A DNA stretch of 64,000 bases from Nitzschia sp. DOCU1 (taxonomy: Eukaryota > Bacillariophyta > Bacillariophyceae > Bacillariales > Bacillariaceae): NCBI GenBank assembly GCA_951394045.1, contig OX596000.1, positions 806,001 through 870,000 of the forward strand, read 5' to 3'. Positions 1-10,656 of this stretch are shown here, one piece after another; the stretch's first letter is position 1; the number at the start of each line of letters is the position of its first letter. The notes under the pieces were generated by a model, which was given only the letters and a program-made list of their open reading frames with translations, did not search any database and was not told where the DNA came from. A program made the position numbers and the translations under genes.

Positions 1-17
1 ATCCCGTTTCGGATTCG

Positions 18-1343
18 ATGAAATATAGGATTTTTTCGCCATTTGTCTTCTTCTCGTCGTCGGTAAATTACCGAGGGGATTTGTCCACTGCGTGCCGGAA
101 ATTCAACTTGGTGGGTCGACAATCCTCACATACAATGCGGCGGGTTCGGCTCCGATCAGCTCCCATTGTTCCCGATCATGAGATTTCGCTTGAGCTGGGT
201 GGGATTTCCAATGAGACCAGCCCTCTGCACAACACAGCCGTCGGGAACACAAGCGACGCCTTTTTCGCTCAACGCCATCCCACTTCGCCAAGGGGGAACA
301 AGAACGAGCCTGCGGTGGCAATACTCCTGCTGAATGCAGTAGCAATTTTATGGGGTACTCAGGTAGGGTTGTTGTTTTCGTGCGTGTCGGTAGGGGATGA
401 CTAGGCAAATATACGGCGAACTCACACTCGTTTGAATTTATCAACGCAGCACGCCGTCATCAAAATGGTGGTCGATGATTCGTCGGCTGCTCCTTTTACG
501 TTGCTACGATTTGCACTTGCTGCTCTGATTGCACTTCCGTATACTCCTGGAATTTTCTCACAGAAGGAGACTAGTAGTGAAATTAGTAAGGAAGATCAGA
601 TCAAAACCGCTTGGAGATGGGGTGCGGAAATGGGAGCCTGGATGTTTTTGGGATTTGCCTTTCAAGCGATTGGCCTCGAGACGACAACTGCGCAAAGATC
701 AGGGTTTCTGCTGTACCTCAATGTCAAGTTTGTCCCCCTAATTTCTCGGGTTTTGCTTGGTAGGCCCATCTCCAGTCCGACTTGGATATCAGCATTTGGT
801 GCGTTTTGTGGAACGGCTCTTCTTGCAACCGATGGTCAATCGATAGGCTTCAACCAGGGCGACCTTTGGAGTATTGCTGCTGCCGCTGCGTCTGCCATGT
901 ACATTATCCGGTTGGAAAAGGCAACGGCATGTGTTCAGGATGCTGCTAGTTTGAATTCAGCCTGTTTGTGGGTTGTAGCTACGCTGGCTGCAGTTTGGAC
1001 ATTTTCAGGCGGATTTCAAGGCGAAGTGAGTGCATCTGCAACTTTGGAGCAGCTATCCTCTATTTTGACATCGCACCCGCTACAACTGCTCTATCTCGGT
1101 GGCGTAACAACGACTTTGGCGAATTATATTCAATCGAAAGGACAACAATACGTGTCTCCGGAACGTGCGAGTATTTTCTACAGTTTGGATCCGGTGTATG
1201 GAGCATTCTTCTCGTGGTTCCTCCTTGGTGAAAATATAGGTGGTATTCAGTCGTTGGTTGGCGCTACGCTGATAACAGTTGCTGCAGCTACGAACGCGTT
1301 TCTAGACTTTGGGAAAAGTACCGAAGGCCCAACGACTAGATGA
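18..1343 (+). CDS. DMT-superfamily (EamA-type) membrane transporter, two exons
   Basis: Exons 18-362 and 450-1343 join across an 87 bp GT-AG intron and give about 412 residues. The junction restores a continuous EamA-like first helix (…ILWGTQ|HAVIKMVV…). Many hydrophobic helices follow, including a second EamA-like half near the C-terminus (ERASIFYSLDPVYGAFFSW, LLGENIGG). The DMT family moves small metabolites such as nucleotide sugars, triose phosphates or amino compounds; the substrate cannot be read here. The roughly 95-residue N-terminal extension before the first helix could be a targeting region, but it has no clear signal peptide. The start lies 18 bases from the window edge, so a true start further upstream cannot be excluded. 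Confidence 0.8.
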
Positions 1344-1412
1344 TACGGAATTGGAAGATATTTTGATGTATCTATCATTCTCCATGTGTAGACAATAACG
1401 CCACCCCGCCAT

Positions 1413-2870
1413 TTAAAGCTCCAGCTTCTTGGGCTTCTCCCAGGTGAAGTCAGGGTCTTCCCGTCCAAAATGGCCGTACGCAGCAGTCTTGCGGAAGATA
1501 GGGCGCCGAAGTTCAAGGTCGCGGATAATTGCACCGGGACGAAGATCAAAGTTCTTCTTGACAATCTCAACCAAATCCGCATCTGTCTTGCCCTCTTTCG
1601 CTGTGCCGTAGCTGTCTACGTAGATACTCAAGGGGTACGAGATACCGATGGCGTACGACAGCTGCACCAACGCGCGTCTACAGAGGCCAGCGGCAACCAA
1701 AGACTTAGCAACCCAACGGGCAGCATAAGCAGCAGAACGATCAACCTTGGTCGAGTCCTTTCCGGAAAAGGCACCACCTCCATGGGCACCCCATCCACCG
1801 TATGTATCGATGATAATCTTTCGTCCCGTTAAACCGGCATCTCCATGGGGTCCCCCAATGACGAAACGGCCAGAGGGATTCAAGTGGTAAACCGTGTTCT
1901 CATCCAAGTACTTCTCAGGGATGACGGGCTTGACAACATGCATCATGAGGTCGCTGGCGATTTGTTCGTTGGTTACATCCTCCGAGTGCTGGCAGGAAAT
2001 AACGACGGTGTGGACTCGCGTCGGGACTGGGACACCGTTCTCCAATTTGTACTCGCATGTGACCTGAGTCTTAGCATCGGGGCGGACCCAGTCACAAGTT
2101 CCATTCTTTCGGACCTCAGTAATCTTCGATCCCAAGGAAGTCGCCAACATGTGTGTCAACGGCATCAAGGTTTCAGTCTCGTCCGTCGCGTATCCAAACA
2201 TGATACCTTGATCTCCTGCTCCAAGATCTTCAATTTTGTTGGCATCTACGGATTGAGCAATGTCAGGAGACTGCTCTTCGATAGCGACAATGACGTTGCA
2301 AGTTTTATAGTCAAATCCTTTGGCAGGGTCGTCGTAGCCAATGTCCTTGACGGCATCGCGAATGACCTGCTCGTAGTTGACGGTCGCTGACGTGGTAATT
2401 TCCCCAAAAATCATGACCATGCCGGTTTTGCAGCAGGTCTCACATGCCACACGAGACAACTCATCCCCGGCAAGGCAAGCATCCAACACAGCATCAGAAA
2501 CCTGGTCGGAAAGTTTGTCTAATTGACAGAGAAAATAGAGTTAGATAAATGGTCGGGTAGCTTGCACCCGCAGCAATCAGGACTTTGAAATGAATGAACA
2601 TCGCATGTCTCTACTACTGCAGAAGGAGCGCTGCCATTGTAAGCACAGCAACCGTTTCGTAGATATATTTTAAGATCAATCCAGTCATGCAAGACTCGAC
2701 GATTCGTGATTCACCAAAACCGTCGTCGGCCGGCATTGCATAATTGGATCTCGCAATGGATCTCGGCTGTATCCTCTTCAGCATATCCTTCAACGGGTCT
2801 CTCTCTCAAGTCGCTTACCTGGGTGTCCCTCATTTACGGATTCTGAAGTGAAAAGAAAGGTAGAGGCCAT
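1413..2870 (-). CDS. MAT: S-adenosylmethionine synthetase (methionine adenosyltransferase)
   Basis: Makes S-adenosylmethionine from methionine and ATP. Exon 1 is 2870-2819 ([17 protein letters not shown]) and exon 2 is 2518-1413. The 300 bp intron 2519-2818 splits the Asp codon of the GHPDK motif. The product is about 385 residues, normal for the family. Diagnostic motifs are the hexapeptide region [12 protein letters not shown] and the phosphate-binding loop GGGAFSGKD near the C-terminal third, with conserved [12 protein letters not shown] following. The ATG at 2870 is the first in frame and matches the family N-terminus. Its 3' end faces the upstream transporter, with about 70 bp between the stop codons. 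The unusually long first intron could hold regulatory sequence (inference). Confidence 0.96.
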
Positions 2871-3571
2871 GGTCCCTGGTGTTTGTTTGGGGTGACAAAT
2901 GGATTGTGTTGGCAATAATGAGCATGCGTGCCCGATGTGGGTCTTGGGGCGCGAGGACGGGGCCGCTTGCCGACTGACAATGATCACGTCTCGTAGAATT
3001 CCACGTAGAATTTGGTAATGACGCACAGCGACACAGTGTTTTTCGCTTTTCCCGCCACACAGCGTGTGGACCGTCAGTCCGCGCGGAAGGGCCGACGGCA
3101 TCGTCCGTCCTCCTATCCGTTGCTTTCAGGCTTTTCCACTCGAAGAAGTCTCACACTGGTGTATAGCTTTTCTCACCTTTGCATAGTAAAACAGTCTACT
3201 TGCTAGGAAACAAATTCCGCTAGAAAAAATAAGTAAATATTAGTAAAGTATTTTGTGTGCTACTAGTAGTAGAAGGACGAGCACCAGTGGAAGAAGACTA
3301 TCACCGAGAGGCGTCATTGCTTCAAAACATATCCTACGTTCTCTGGATCAGCCAAGTGGCAAGGATCTTCGCCTGGTAGAACTTAAACATTTTTGTGAAA
3401 CAACTATTCCTGCGTCATTGCTCTAGTTCTTGCGTATAACAGATAGGTGCCGAGGAACGATTACTATCTTTTACACTTCGATGACTCTATGCCCAAAAAG
3501 AGATTGCTTCGGAGACGTACTACCAATAAAGGCGCGCGTACCCATACAAAACATGTTTTCAGAACTGAACA
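2871..3571. other. Intergenic, 5' side of the SAM synthetase gene
   Basis: About 700 bp between the SAM synthetase start and the stop of the next minus-strand gene. It should hold the synthetase promoter and the terminator of the 706-residue gene. The part near 3190-3260 is AT-rich. I see no convincing ORF, RNA gene or repeat. Confidence 0.5.
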
Positions 3572-5692
3572 CTATGGCCTTTGTCTTTGGCCCGCGGTTG
3601 AAGCGTTTCGCCCTGTCTTAGAACCAGGAGGTTTCTTGCTCGTCTTCGAGTTGCTTGTCGGCTGCCTGGCTTTGCCGACCTGCTGATGCCTTGCCTTGCT
3701 CTTCTCAAGACCAAGAATGCTGGCGTCATCGACCTCAGATGCTGGTGAGAGAAGACTGGGAGTTGGAATTTCGATCGTTGAGGTGGGAACATTTACAGCC
3801 CGGTGTCCCCTGCCTCTCTTAGCTTCGGTGGGTTCTCGCGACTCTCCCTTGCCCTCGCCAAAATCTAAAGTAAGGTTTTTTACCTCCACGGAACCAGGTG
3901 TGTTCTGGGACGAAATGTAAGGAATATCATGGAGATCCTCCTCGGAGCGTCCACGAATACGCTCATCGTTCTGGTGCATTCGTCGTTGTTGCTGGTGTTT
4001 GCGATTTCTCTCTTCTATGAGTCGAGCTTTGATGTCCTCCTTTGTGAGCAGCCGTTTTGTCATTTTTGTTTTCACTGGCATCTTTTTTCCTGACGGTGCA
4101 GGAGCTTTTTCATTGCTGGCAGCCTCGAGCTCCGCCATGATCTTTTCTTCGCCACTCCAATCCAGCACGCCGAATGGAGGTTGGTTGTATCCAATATTAG
4201 CCAGGGCATCAAGTCCATTGACAATCCAGTCTGTAAACATATTTCCACTGGATTTCTTTTGCGGAGGGAGGATAGCCTTTCCCTGCCCCCGTGGTGCACG
4301 AATTTCTACGTTGGTGCTCTCCTCATCTTCGTCGAAGTCATCTGAGCTAGGATTGGATCTTCGTGGCACTGGTGCACTCTGATCTCGGACTTCCATAATG
4401 AGTTCATCCGTTGTCTTCTTTGAATCATCAATCGGCTTCTTTGAATCTCGGTTGATGTCCTTGAGGCTAACAAAGCCCGATCCCTCCACCTCCATGCCAG
4501 AGCTCGAAGAGATTGCTTGGACGGCCTTATTCCGAACGGGCCTTGTCACGGTTTTTGGTTCAGGGGTGGCCGATTTTTCCCTCTTTGATTCGGGGTCCGG
4601 TCGACGATTGATTGACTGATTGGACTGATTAGACTTCTTTGATGGTGCAGAGCCGCTGTGTCTAGAGCCAAGACTGTGTCTAGATCCGCTCTTGTTGGAA
4701 TGCTTGGATTTCTCGTCATCCAACTCATGGGTGCTTGTTGTTTTCTTCTGCTCGGCCATCTGCTTTGGCCGCGAGTGGCCACCAATGCTTTTAGAGGGCT
4801 TGGCATGCTTATGCTCAGATGCCAGAGCCGTCTGTTTCTTCTTTTGACTCGACGTGCTACTGCCGCCGATAAGTTGGCGGAGTCTGCGCCCGACAACGGA
4901 CAACTTTTTCTTCTTACCCGCTTCAGACGACTTCTTATCATCGTTGCTAATAGGTGCTTGCCTGGTGATTTGACTCTTTTCAAAATCTCGAAGCATCTTC
5001 TGTGGTACTCTCACGGCATTCAATGCTTTAATACGTTTGGCTTCAGCGAGCCTCCACGCCTGATCGTGAACTTCTTCGTCATCTTCGCTTCTCCACTCCG
5101 GAGGGCAGGTTTCGCTGTCATCACTATGGGCAGACTTAAGATATTCACCGGGTGCATCTCCTCCCACATGGGGTCCATATCGAAGATCATCATCAATGGT
5201 AGCTTGATCTACTTCGTCCTCCTCTTCGGGTTCGTCCCTGTTCATTGACGTTTCTTCTTGTTCAACCGAAAAGAGAGATTCTTCGGGCTCTGGTGCAGGG
5301 GGGTCTTCGATTTCCTCCAGCTCGTATCTACTGCATGTAGATCTTGCCTGTGTAATCTCCTCCGCTGAATCCATGGAATGGAATCCAACTGCTGTTGGCA
5401 CTCGATCGATTTCTGGCACACCATCAAGCTCATGAAGGTTGGCGAATGGTTGGGGCCGACGAAAGACAGTTTCGACTACGACTGAGCCTTGTGAGGGAGT
5501 CTCATAGAAGCTGCGTGCTGTGCTGTGATAGTCGCCATCGTCCTCCCGCTCCTGCTTGGGCGGTGGTTGAGGGTGTTTATCACCGCCCCGACGAGGTTGT
5601 TTGTCACCTGCATGGGCACCAGTTGGTTCTTCGGCTTCGTCGACCCCACTACGGCGGCTCTGTCTCGCAAGATTTTGATTGTACAGCCTCAT
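3572..5692 (-). CDS. Large disordered, charged protein of unknown function
   Basis: Single uninterrupted ORF of 706 residues starting at an ATG at 5692. It is dominated by Ser, Lys, Glu, Asp and Pro with long acidic stretches (for example EEEDEVDQATIDDD) and Lys/Arg-rich patches, so most of it is probably disordered. Two parts look more ordered: about residues 220-250 (KRIKALNAVRVPQKMLRDF) and a segment near residue 490-530 (MFTDWIVNGLDALANIGYNQ). There is no signal peptide or membrane span. I do not recognise a family; a cytoskeletal, nuclear or signalling scaffold are all possible. Its length without stops and its divergent arrangement with the gene at 6246 support a real gene. Confidence 0.75.
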   Translation of the reverse strand: MRLYNQNLARQSRRSGVDEAEEPTGAHAGDKQPRRGGDKHPQPPPKQEREDDGDYHSTARSFYETPSQGSVVVETVFRRPQPFANLHELDGVPEIDRVPTAVGFHSMDSAEEITQARSTCSRYELEEIEDPPAPEPEESLFSVEQEETSMNRDEPEEEDEVDQATIDDDLRYGPHVGGDAPGEYLKSAHSDDSETCPPEWRSEDDEEVHDQAWRLAEAKRIKALNAVRVPQKMLRDFEKSQITRQAPISNDDKKSSEAGKKKKLSVVGRRLRQLIGGSSTSSQKKKQTALASEHKHAKPSKSIGGHSRPKQMAEQKKTTSTHELDDEKSKHSNKSGSRHSLGSRHSGSAPSKKSNQSNQSINRRPDPESKREKSATPEPKTVTRPVRNKAVQAISSSSGMEVEGSGFVSLKDINRDSKKPIDDSKKTTDELIMEVRDQSAPVPRRSNPSSDDFDEDEESTNVEIRAPRGQGKAILPPQKKSSGNMFTDWIVNGLDALANIGYNQPPFGVLDWSGEEKIMAELEAASNEKAPAPSGKKMPVKTKMTKRLLTKEDIKARLIEERNRKHQQQRRMHQNDERIRGRSEEDLHDIPYISSQNTPGSVEVKNLTLDFGEGKGESREPTEAKRGRGHRAVNVPTSTIEIPTPSLLSPASEVDDASILGLEKSKARHQQVGKARQPTSNSKTSKKPPGSKTGRNASTAGQRQRP

Positions 5693-6245
5693 GGTGGGAA
5701 GTAGATGTAGGCCAAGGGATGATGAACACCGATGTTGTTATTGCGAAAGGTATTGGGTGATGAGGTGCTCTACAAAACTCTTCCTTTTGGCGGGCGAAAA
5801 ACAGCGATTTTCGACATGAAAATGTGACCAAGGATCCCCGGAGTGCTCGCTGAAAGCCTGCCCCCTTTATCTCAAAATTTAAAATCTGAATAGTTTAATA
5901 CTCGCTCCCGCGCGCAAGGCCTACCAAAAAGGCGGGCGTGACAACATTTGGGGTCGGGTAAGTCCAATTTTACGGATGATGGTCAGAACCATCCACTAAA
6001 ACTACCGCAGAGCGGTTGACAGCCAGAACAGAAATAAAGATGCGATGCCGAGAGGCGAGAGGAGAGATCACCATGATCGATCTCATGGCACGCACAGACG
6101 TATTGTTACATAAATTGGCAAGCTGGCGGTAATATCTCGTAGGAAACAAGTCTTTCATTGAGGAGGCCGGAGTTGACTGTTTCTCTTGCATAGGTGGTTC
6201 GCTTGTATTGCACGCAAAAGTGTCGGATCGCTCTGAACTTTCGGC
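5693..6245. other. Divergent promoter region, 553 bp
   Basis: Lies between the start of the minus-strand 706-residue gene and the plus-strand mS38-like gene, so it probably contains both promoters. AT-rich near 5870-5910. No supported ORF, RNA or repeat seen. Confidence 0.45.
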
Positions 6246-6581
6246 ATGTTCACATTACGGCATGTTACAATGGCTGCGGCTCGACGTTACCCCAAGTCGT
6301 CCTTGTTTGCGCAGCCAGTCTTTTCCTCTGCGCTGGAAACCTCCTGTGCTTTGTACAATCCATCAGCATTGGTGACTTCTTATCGAAAGTTCTCGGCGTT
6401 GGCGTTGGACATGCCCACAAACCACACTTTAACGTCTATTCTGACAACGAGCACTTGGTCGATCCCTGCTTGGCTCGAAGAGGGCTTGTATTGGATCAGT
6501 ACCCTGAAGCGCCGTCGAAAGATGATGAATAAGCACAAGTTACGAAAGCGACGAAAGAAGAACCGAATGAAGAACAAGTAA
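6246..6581 (+). CDS. mS38 / COX24-family mitochondrial ribosomal small-subunit protein
   Basis: 111 residues. The last ~27 residues (from STLKRRRKMMNKHK) are a strongly basic block matching the C-terminal domain of COX24/AURKAIP1 (mS38), a mitochondrial small-subunit protein that binds rRNA near the decoding region. The N-terminal half is Ser/Ala/Arg-rich with almost no acidic residues, as expected of a mitochondrial presequence. A second in-frame ATG lies eight codons in (MAAARRYPKS). The match rests on the short basic C-terminal domain; the rest of the family is not conserved, so length and position of this domain are the main support. Confidence 0.75.
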   Translation: MFTLRHVTMAAARRYPKSSLFAQPVFSSALETSCALYNPSALVTSYRKFSALALDMPTNHTLTSILTTSTWSIPAWLEEGLYWISTLKRRRKMMNKHKLRKRRKKNRMKNK

Positions 6582-6898
6582 GGAAACAGTTGAAGGACGT
6601 AGAAACGAGATGTCAATCTGGATATAGCGACAACGATCCTATGCAAGAGATCTGCAGCATACTATGATGCTTTCTATTATCTTAATCTAAAAGTTATTTT
6701 TCAACTAACTCGAATTTCTAGAGTAGTCAAAAGAAATAGGGGCTTACGTTGCTTGTACTAGCAAACGCCCTTCCATAATTCCCTACGTGTACCCTTTTCT
6801 CACTCACTCGGTGAGCGGCTCTCGTTGTCGACCCCGCTGTGCCTTTTCAATAGACAAATATTAGTCCTGTGATCGTGATAGAATTGTGGTCTTGGATC

Positions 6899-8434
6899 TT
6901 AACGGATCTGCGTTGTCCAGCTAAGCTTCGAAGGCATCCCGCTGTGTCGGTCGATGGGAGCCTTTTTGGAGGTCGCAGGCGGGCAAAATACTTCCCAGAA
7001 TCTCAAGGTTTCATCACCGGCTGCCGAGACCACAGTAGAGCCATCGGGACTGCACGCCAAGTGTAAGACTCTGGAAGTGTGCCCCTCCAATTCCTTGATC
7101 TTTGCCATTGATGGGTACTTCCAAAGACTGATTTCGTTCCGTGCAAATCCGTGACTAGAAAGGATCTCCTTCTCGAAAGGATTCCACTTCAAGGCACAAA
7201 CTTGAGATCCGGTATCAATAGAATTCAAGAGAGCCCCATTCTGGGAGTTCCAGAACTTGATGCAGCGATCAGCTGTACCTCCACCAGAAGCAAGCAAATG
7301 ACGTTCGTGGGGCGACCAGGCCAACGCCTTGACTGCAGCTTGATGGTCGGTCATTCGAAATCGGGGTTGCGACACGCGAGAAGCAGATGCCGAGGCATCC
7401 CAAATACACAAGAGATTATCGTTTCCCCCACTAGCAAGAACTTCCCCATCGTTGCTCCATTCGAGGCCGCAGACTTCCTGCGTATGAGCCGCCATGGTCG
7501 CGACGTTGTGGCGAGCAATGCGCACGTCATGGTTGACAATGGTAGTGTCGCGGCTTCCACTGGTCAGAATATGGCGGTTCCAGGCCATTGAGCTGACGCG
7601 GTCGGTATGGCCATCCATGGAACGAAGTTGTTTGAAAGCGTGGACATCCCAAAGTTGCGTCTTTCCATTAGATGTACCGACGGCCAGGTGAGCACCACCT
7701 TCTTGGACCCATGAGACCGAAGAAATGTGTGATCCTGGACCTTCATCAAAGGTGCATAGCTCTTGGATGTCACCAGTTCCAGCATTCCATAGGTACACTG
7801 TGTTCGCCAGCGCCACAGCAAGAACATTGGTGTCGCTCCAAGATAACACATTGATGTAGTAATCATCCATTAAATCGGGTGCATCCAACACGCGGCTGGG
7901 TGCAGACGGAATTTGGCGGCTAACCAACTTGGTGTTGGTCTTTTTGTGTTTTGCAGACGCCGAAGCCGAGTACAAGACGTTCAAGTTGTTGACCGTATCC
8001 CCCTTTGGTACTGGCGCCTTCTCCTTGAAACTCATGATGCGATTGTTGGCCTTGTCCTCCACACCGAGAAGAGCGGCACTCAAGCGCGATTCATACTCGT
8101 CTTTATTGGAGTCTGAAACGACTTTTTGGTTGCCCGGCACTGTATCGTCAGCGCCTGCCTCGAGACCTTCGTAATCGATTGGTTTGCTCGAGGGATCATT
8201 TTCTTCTCCGTTCTCCCGTAGCAGATGCTTCGACAGTTCCATGTTCATACCGGCGCGGTTTGGAATGAAGCGGTCTCCTCCCGGTTGATTTTGTGACGCC
8301 AATGGAGCACGATTAGATGACGTCTGGCTGTTTTTTCGCTCCCAGCGTGTACGAACATTCGATTTCACGGATTTGTTCGTGTCTGAAAAGGATGTGTTCA
8401 TGAGGTACTCGTAATCTACAACTGATCGAGTCAT
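6899..8434 (-). CDS. CDC20: CDC20/Fizzy-type WD40 activator of the anaphase-promoting complex
   Basis: 511-residue single-exon protein. CDC20 and its relative Cdh1 recruit substrates to APC/C and drive mitotic exit. Visible features are an N-terminal C-box (DRFIPNR, about residues 54-60), the lead-in to the propeller with the CDC20-like sequence LDAPDLMDDYYINVLSWS, then seven WD40 blades (for example SVSWVQEGGAHLAVGTSNG, ALAWSPHERHLLASGGG), and a C-terminal Ile-Arg tail, the docking signal for APC3. The 'DLMDDYY' form favours CDC20 over Cdh1 ('ELQDDFY'). A real N-terminal ATG at 8434 precedes the conserved part, and no intron is needed. Confidence 0.93.
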   Translation of the reverse strand: MTRSVVDYEYLMNTSFSDTNKSVKSNVRTRWERKNSQTSSNRAPLASQNQPGGDRFIPNRAGMNMELSKHLLRENGEENDPSSKPIDYEGLEAGADDTVPGNQKVVSDSNKDEYESRLSAALLGVEDKANNRIMSFKEKAPVPKGDTVNNLNVLYSASASAKHKKTNTKLVSRQIPSAPSRVLDAPDLMDDYYINVLSWSDTNVLAVALANTVYLWNAGTGDIQELCTFDEGPGSHISSVSWVQEGGAHLAVGTSNGKTQLWDVHAFKQLRSMDGHTDRVSSMAWNRHILTSGSRDTTIVNHDVRIARHNVATMAAHTQEVCGLEWSNDGEVLASGGNDNLLCIWDASASASRVSQPRFRMTDHQAAVKALAWSPHERHLLASGGGTADRCIKFWNSQNGALLNSIDTGSQVCALKWNPFEKEILSSHGFARNEISLWKYPSMAKIKELEGHTSRVLHLACSPDGSTVVSAAGDETLRFWEVFCPPATSKKAPIDRHSGMPSKLSWTTQIR

Positions 8435-9093
8435 TGCAGAACTGCAGTCGACAGAGAGGTGAACAAATCAAAGTAAACTTAACAATGAGATGCCGAAGTT
8501 TGATACAACGATCAAAATGCGGATGCCAATCGTCGTGGAACGTGCGAACTTACCTTTTCTTGCAGGCAAGCTTTGAATTGGGGGTCGAGGCTCGGAAAGG
8601 AGATCGATTTGGTTGCTTGGATCCGATTTGTGATCGAGATCTTTTGGATGGTACGCTGTGGCAGTTTGTCATAATGGCAGGTTGCTGACAAGAGATCAAA
8701 ACGATGGATTGAGTGCTAGATGTTGCAATGCAAGGGAAGTCCTCGAGAATGTGACGATTTGGCGAAAAGCCAACCACCTCGCGCATGGTTGTTTTGTGTG
8801 CATCGGAGAACAATATACGGCGAAGAATATATTTATACAACAAAATATATGTGTGTCGCCCGCCGGTCTACTGAGACTCTCCCGACCTCGCCGGGCGATA
8901 GAGCGGACCTCGGGAAAATCTGCATCCGACGATACGACCGCCGTTTGGTCCTCTCTCTTCGTGTCGCAAGCACCCCGTGTGGCGTGGCCCCAAGAAGAGC
9001 TCGGTTTGCATAGTACCGTACCAACACAATCATTAGCGATTATTGACGACGGTTTGCCATACACCAATACCCGTGCAAGAATAATAAGCAATA
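8435..9093. other. Divergent promoter between CDC20 and the acidic membrane protein
   Basis: About 660 bp between two head-to-head starts. Contains an AT-rich patch near 8815-8850. Several short ORFs on both strands have no family resemblance. Nothing else supported. Confidence 0.45.
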
Positions 9094-10134
9094 ATGGGAA
9101 GCAACGATGAGCCAGAGCAGCTGGACCAGGAGGGGGATTTCGTCACCTCTGACGACACTGACACCGATAATGAGAAAGAAGCGGAACACTTGGGAGAAAA
9201 ATACTCGTCAGAGGAGTCTGGGGCCGACAATGGGACAATGAGTGAGCCTGCCGGCGAAGGACAGCAGGTCGAAGGCATTGCTCGAGAAAGTGCTCCCGAA
9301 TCACAGTTTGACTTGGATCTATCCGAGTATGGCTACGAAGAAGCAGCTCCTGAGGTGCAAAGGCGGAACCGTCGTCGAAGTTCCACCTATCGAAGGAACA
9401 GTCTTCTTGACAGAATTATGACCTGGGCAGGTGTAGTCAACGATGAACAATTTTACCAAAATCACTCCCAGGAGGGGGGACCTCGGCAAGTTCCAGCTGT
9501 TGGGACTAGCCGACGGGCATCAATGGATGGGGCAATGACTGGGGCGAGACAAATGCACCTTCCCCAGGCAAGGCCGCGGTTTCCGTCGAGCGACGACATC
9601 GTTTTCATGGACCAGGAGGGAGAATACGACCACTGCGACGAAGGGAAATATTATGGGGGTGACGACGACGATGCTGCTGAATATCATGATCGAGACAACA
9701 TGGTTCCTCGAAGGAATTCATTGCATGCAATGGTGGAACGGGCCATGGCTTATGTCAATATGACAAAGAGGGACGACGATAACGATCTTACTCCCTTCGG
9801 AAATCGACGAGATTCCTTGTTTGGGTAGAATGTCAAGTCAACTTTACACGGGGTCCTTTTCCCGGCTTCTTTAGGCAGCGAAATGGCGCCACTTCCTGGT
9901 TGCCCCCCGGCATTCATCTTCGCTATCAGACGCCGTGCGCCGGCAAGGGACGTTTCCCTCTATCAATTCATCATTTCCTTGACTTGGGCTGTAATTGTAT
10001 TGCTCTGGGTGGTGCTCCATACCAGAGTTACTGCTTCCATCTTCATTAAGGAGGAAAGGGACGATTTCGTCAGCGAAGTTCGCAGGACGGTTTCTAGGTC
10101 ATACAAAGCCACGAGCACAACGTCCTCGCCATGA
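9094..10134 (+). CDS. Acidic protein with repeated RRxS sites and one C-terminal membrane span
   Basis: Exon 1 is 9094-9824. I infer a 54 bp intron 9825-9878 (GTAGAA…GGCAG) joining to exon 2 at 9879-10134, which keeps frame and gives about 328 residues. Without splicing the ORF stops at 9828 after 244 residues. The N-terminal ~90 residues are very acidic. RRNSLLD, RRASMDG, RRNSLHA and RRDSLFG repeat a basophilic-kinase-like RRxS pattern. The proposed exon 2 adds a hydrophobic span (VSLYQFIISLTWAVIVLLWV) and a short basic tail, suggesting a tail-anchored protein. Family unknown. Exon 1 is well supported; the intron is inferred from frame and splice signals only. Confidence 0.65.
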
Positions 10135-10656
10135 ATACGTTAAACTATATATTTAAAAGCCCACTGATAGGTCCAAACATTGTCCCCTGGTTCCAAGTTT
10201 CCTTCTTCGCTGAGCCGTCAACGGTCTGGTAAGCACCCTGCCAGATACGGAGCGATCCAGCACTATCAATTGGTGCTGAGAGAAACGTTGACCAGGGCAA
10301 AGCCTTTTACATGATCGATGAAAATCCTAGAAGATATTTTGGGTGCTATAACTTTTTCCAAATCGTGGTTTTCTCTTTTCTGTACTAGTTTTTCTCCTCA
10401 AAATGCTACAAAATTCGGTAAATCCACCAAGCACCTCTAGCGATGATAATGGAGTTATAGACCACTACAGAGAGGGTACCCTTGCGGAAGCGTCACAACA
10501 TGCACTTTCCTGTGCTACACGTACCAGCAAGACACTCTTTACGGATCCTGTGCCGCGTTGCGAATGACATTGCCGGGCTCCCATATATTGTCAAAACCAC
10601 AAATAAGCCGAGAGGCTCCATTGACGACGACGGGGTGCAACCTGACCATTCCTCTC
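10135..10656. other. Intergenic between converging genes
   Basis: About 520 bp between two converging genes. It should contain both 3' UTRs and terminators. No supported ORF, RNA gene or repeat. Confidence 0.4.
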
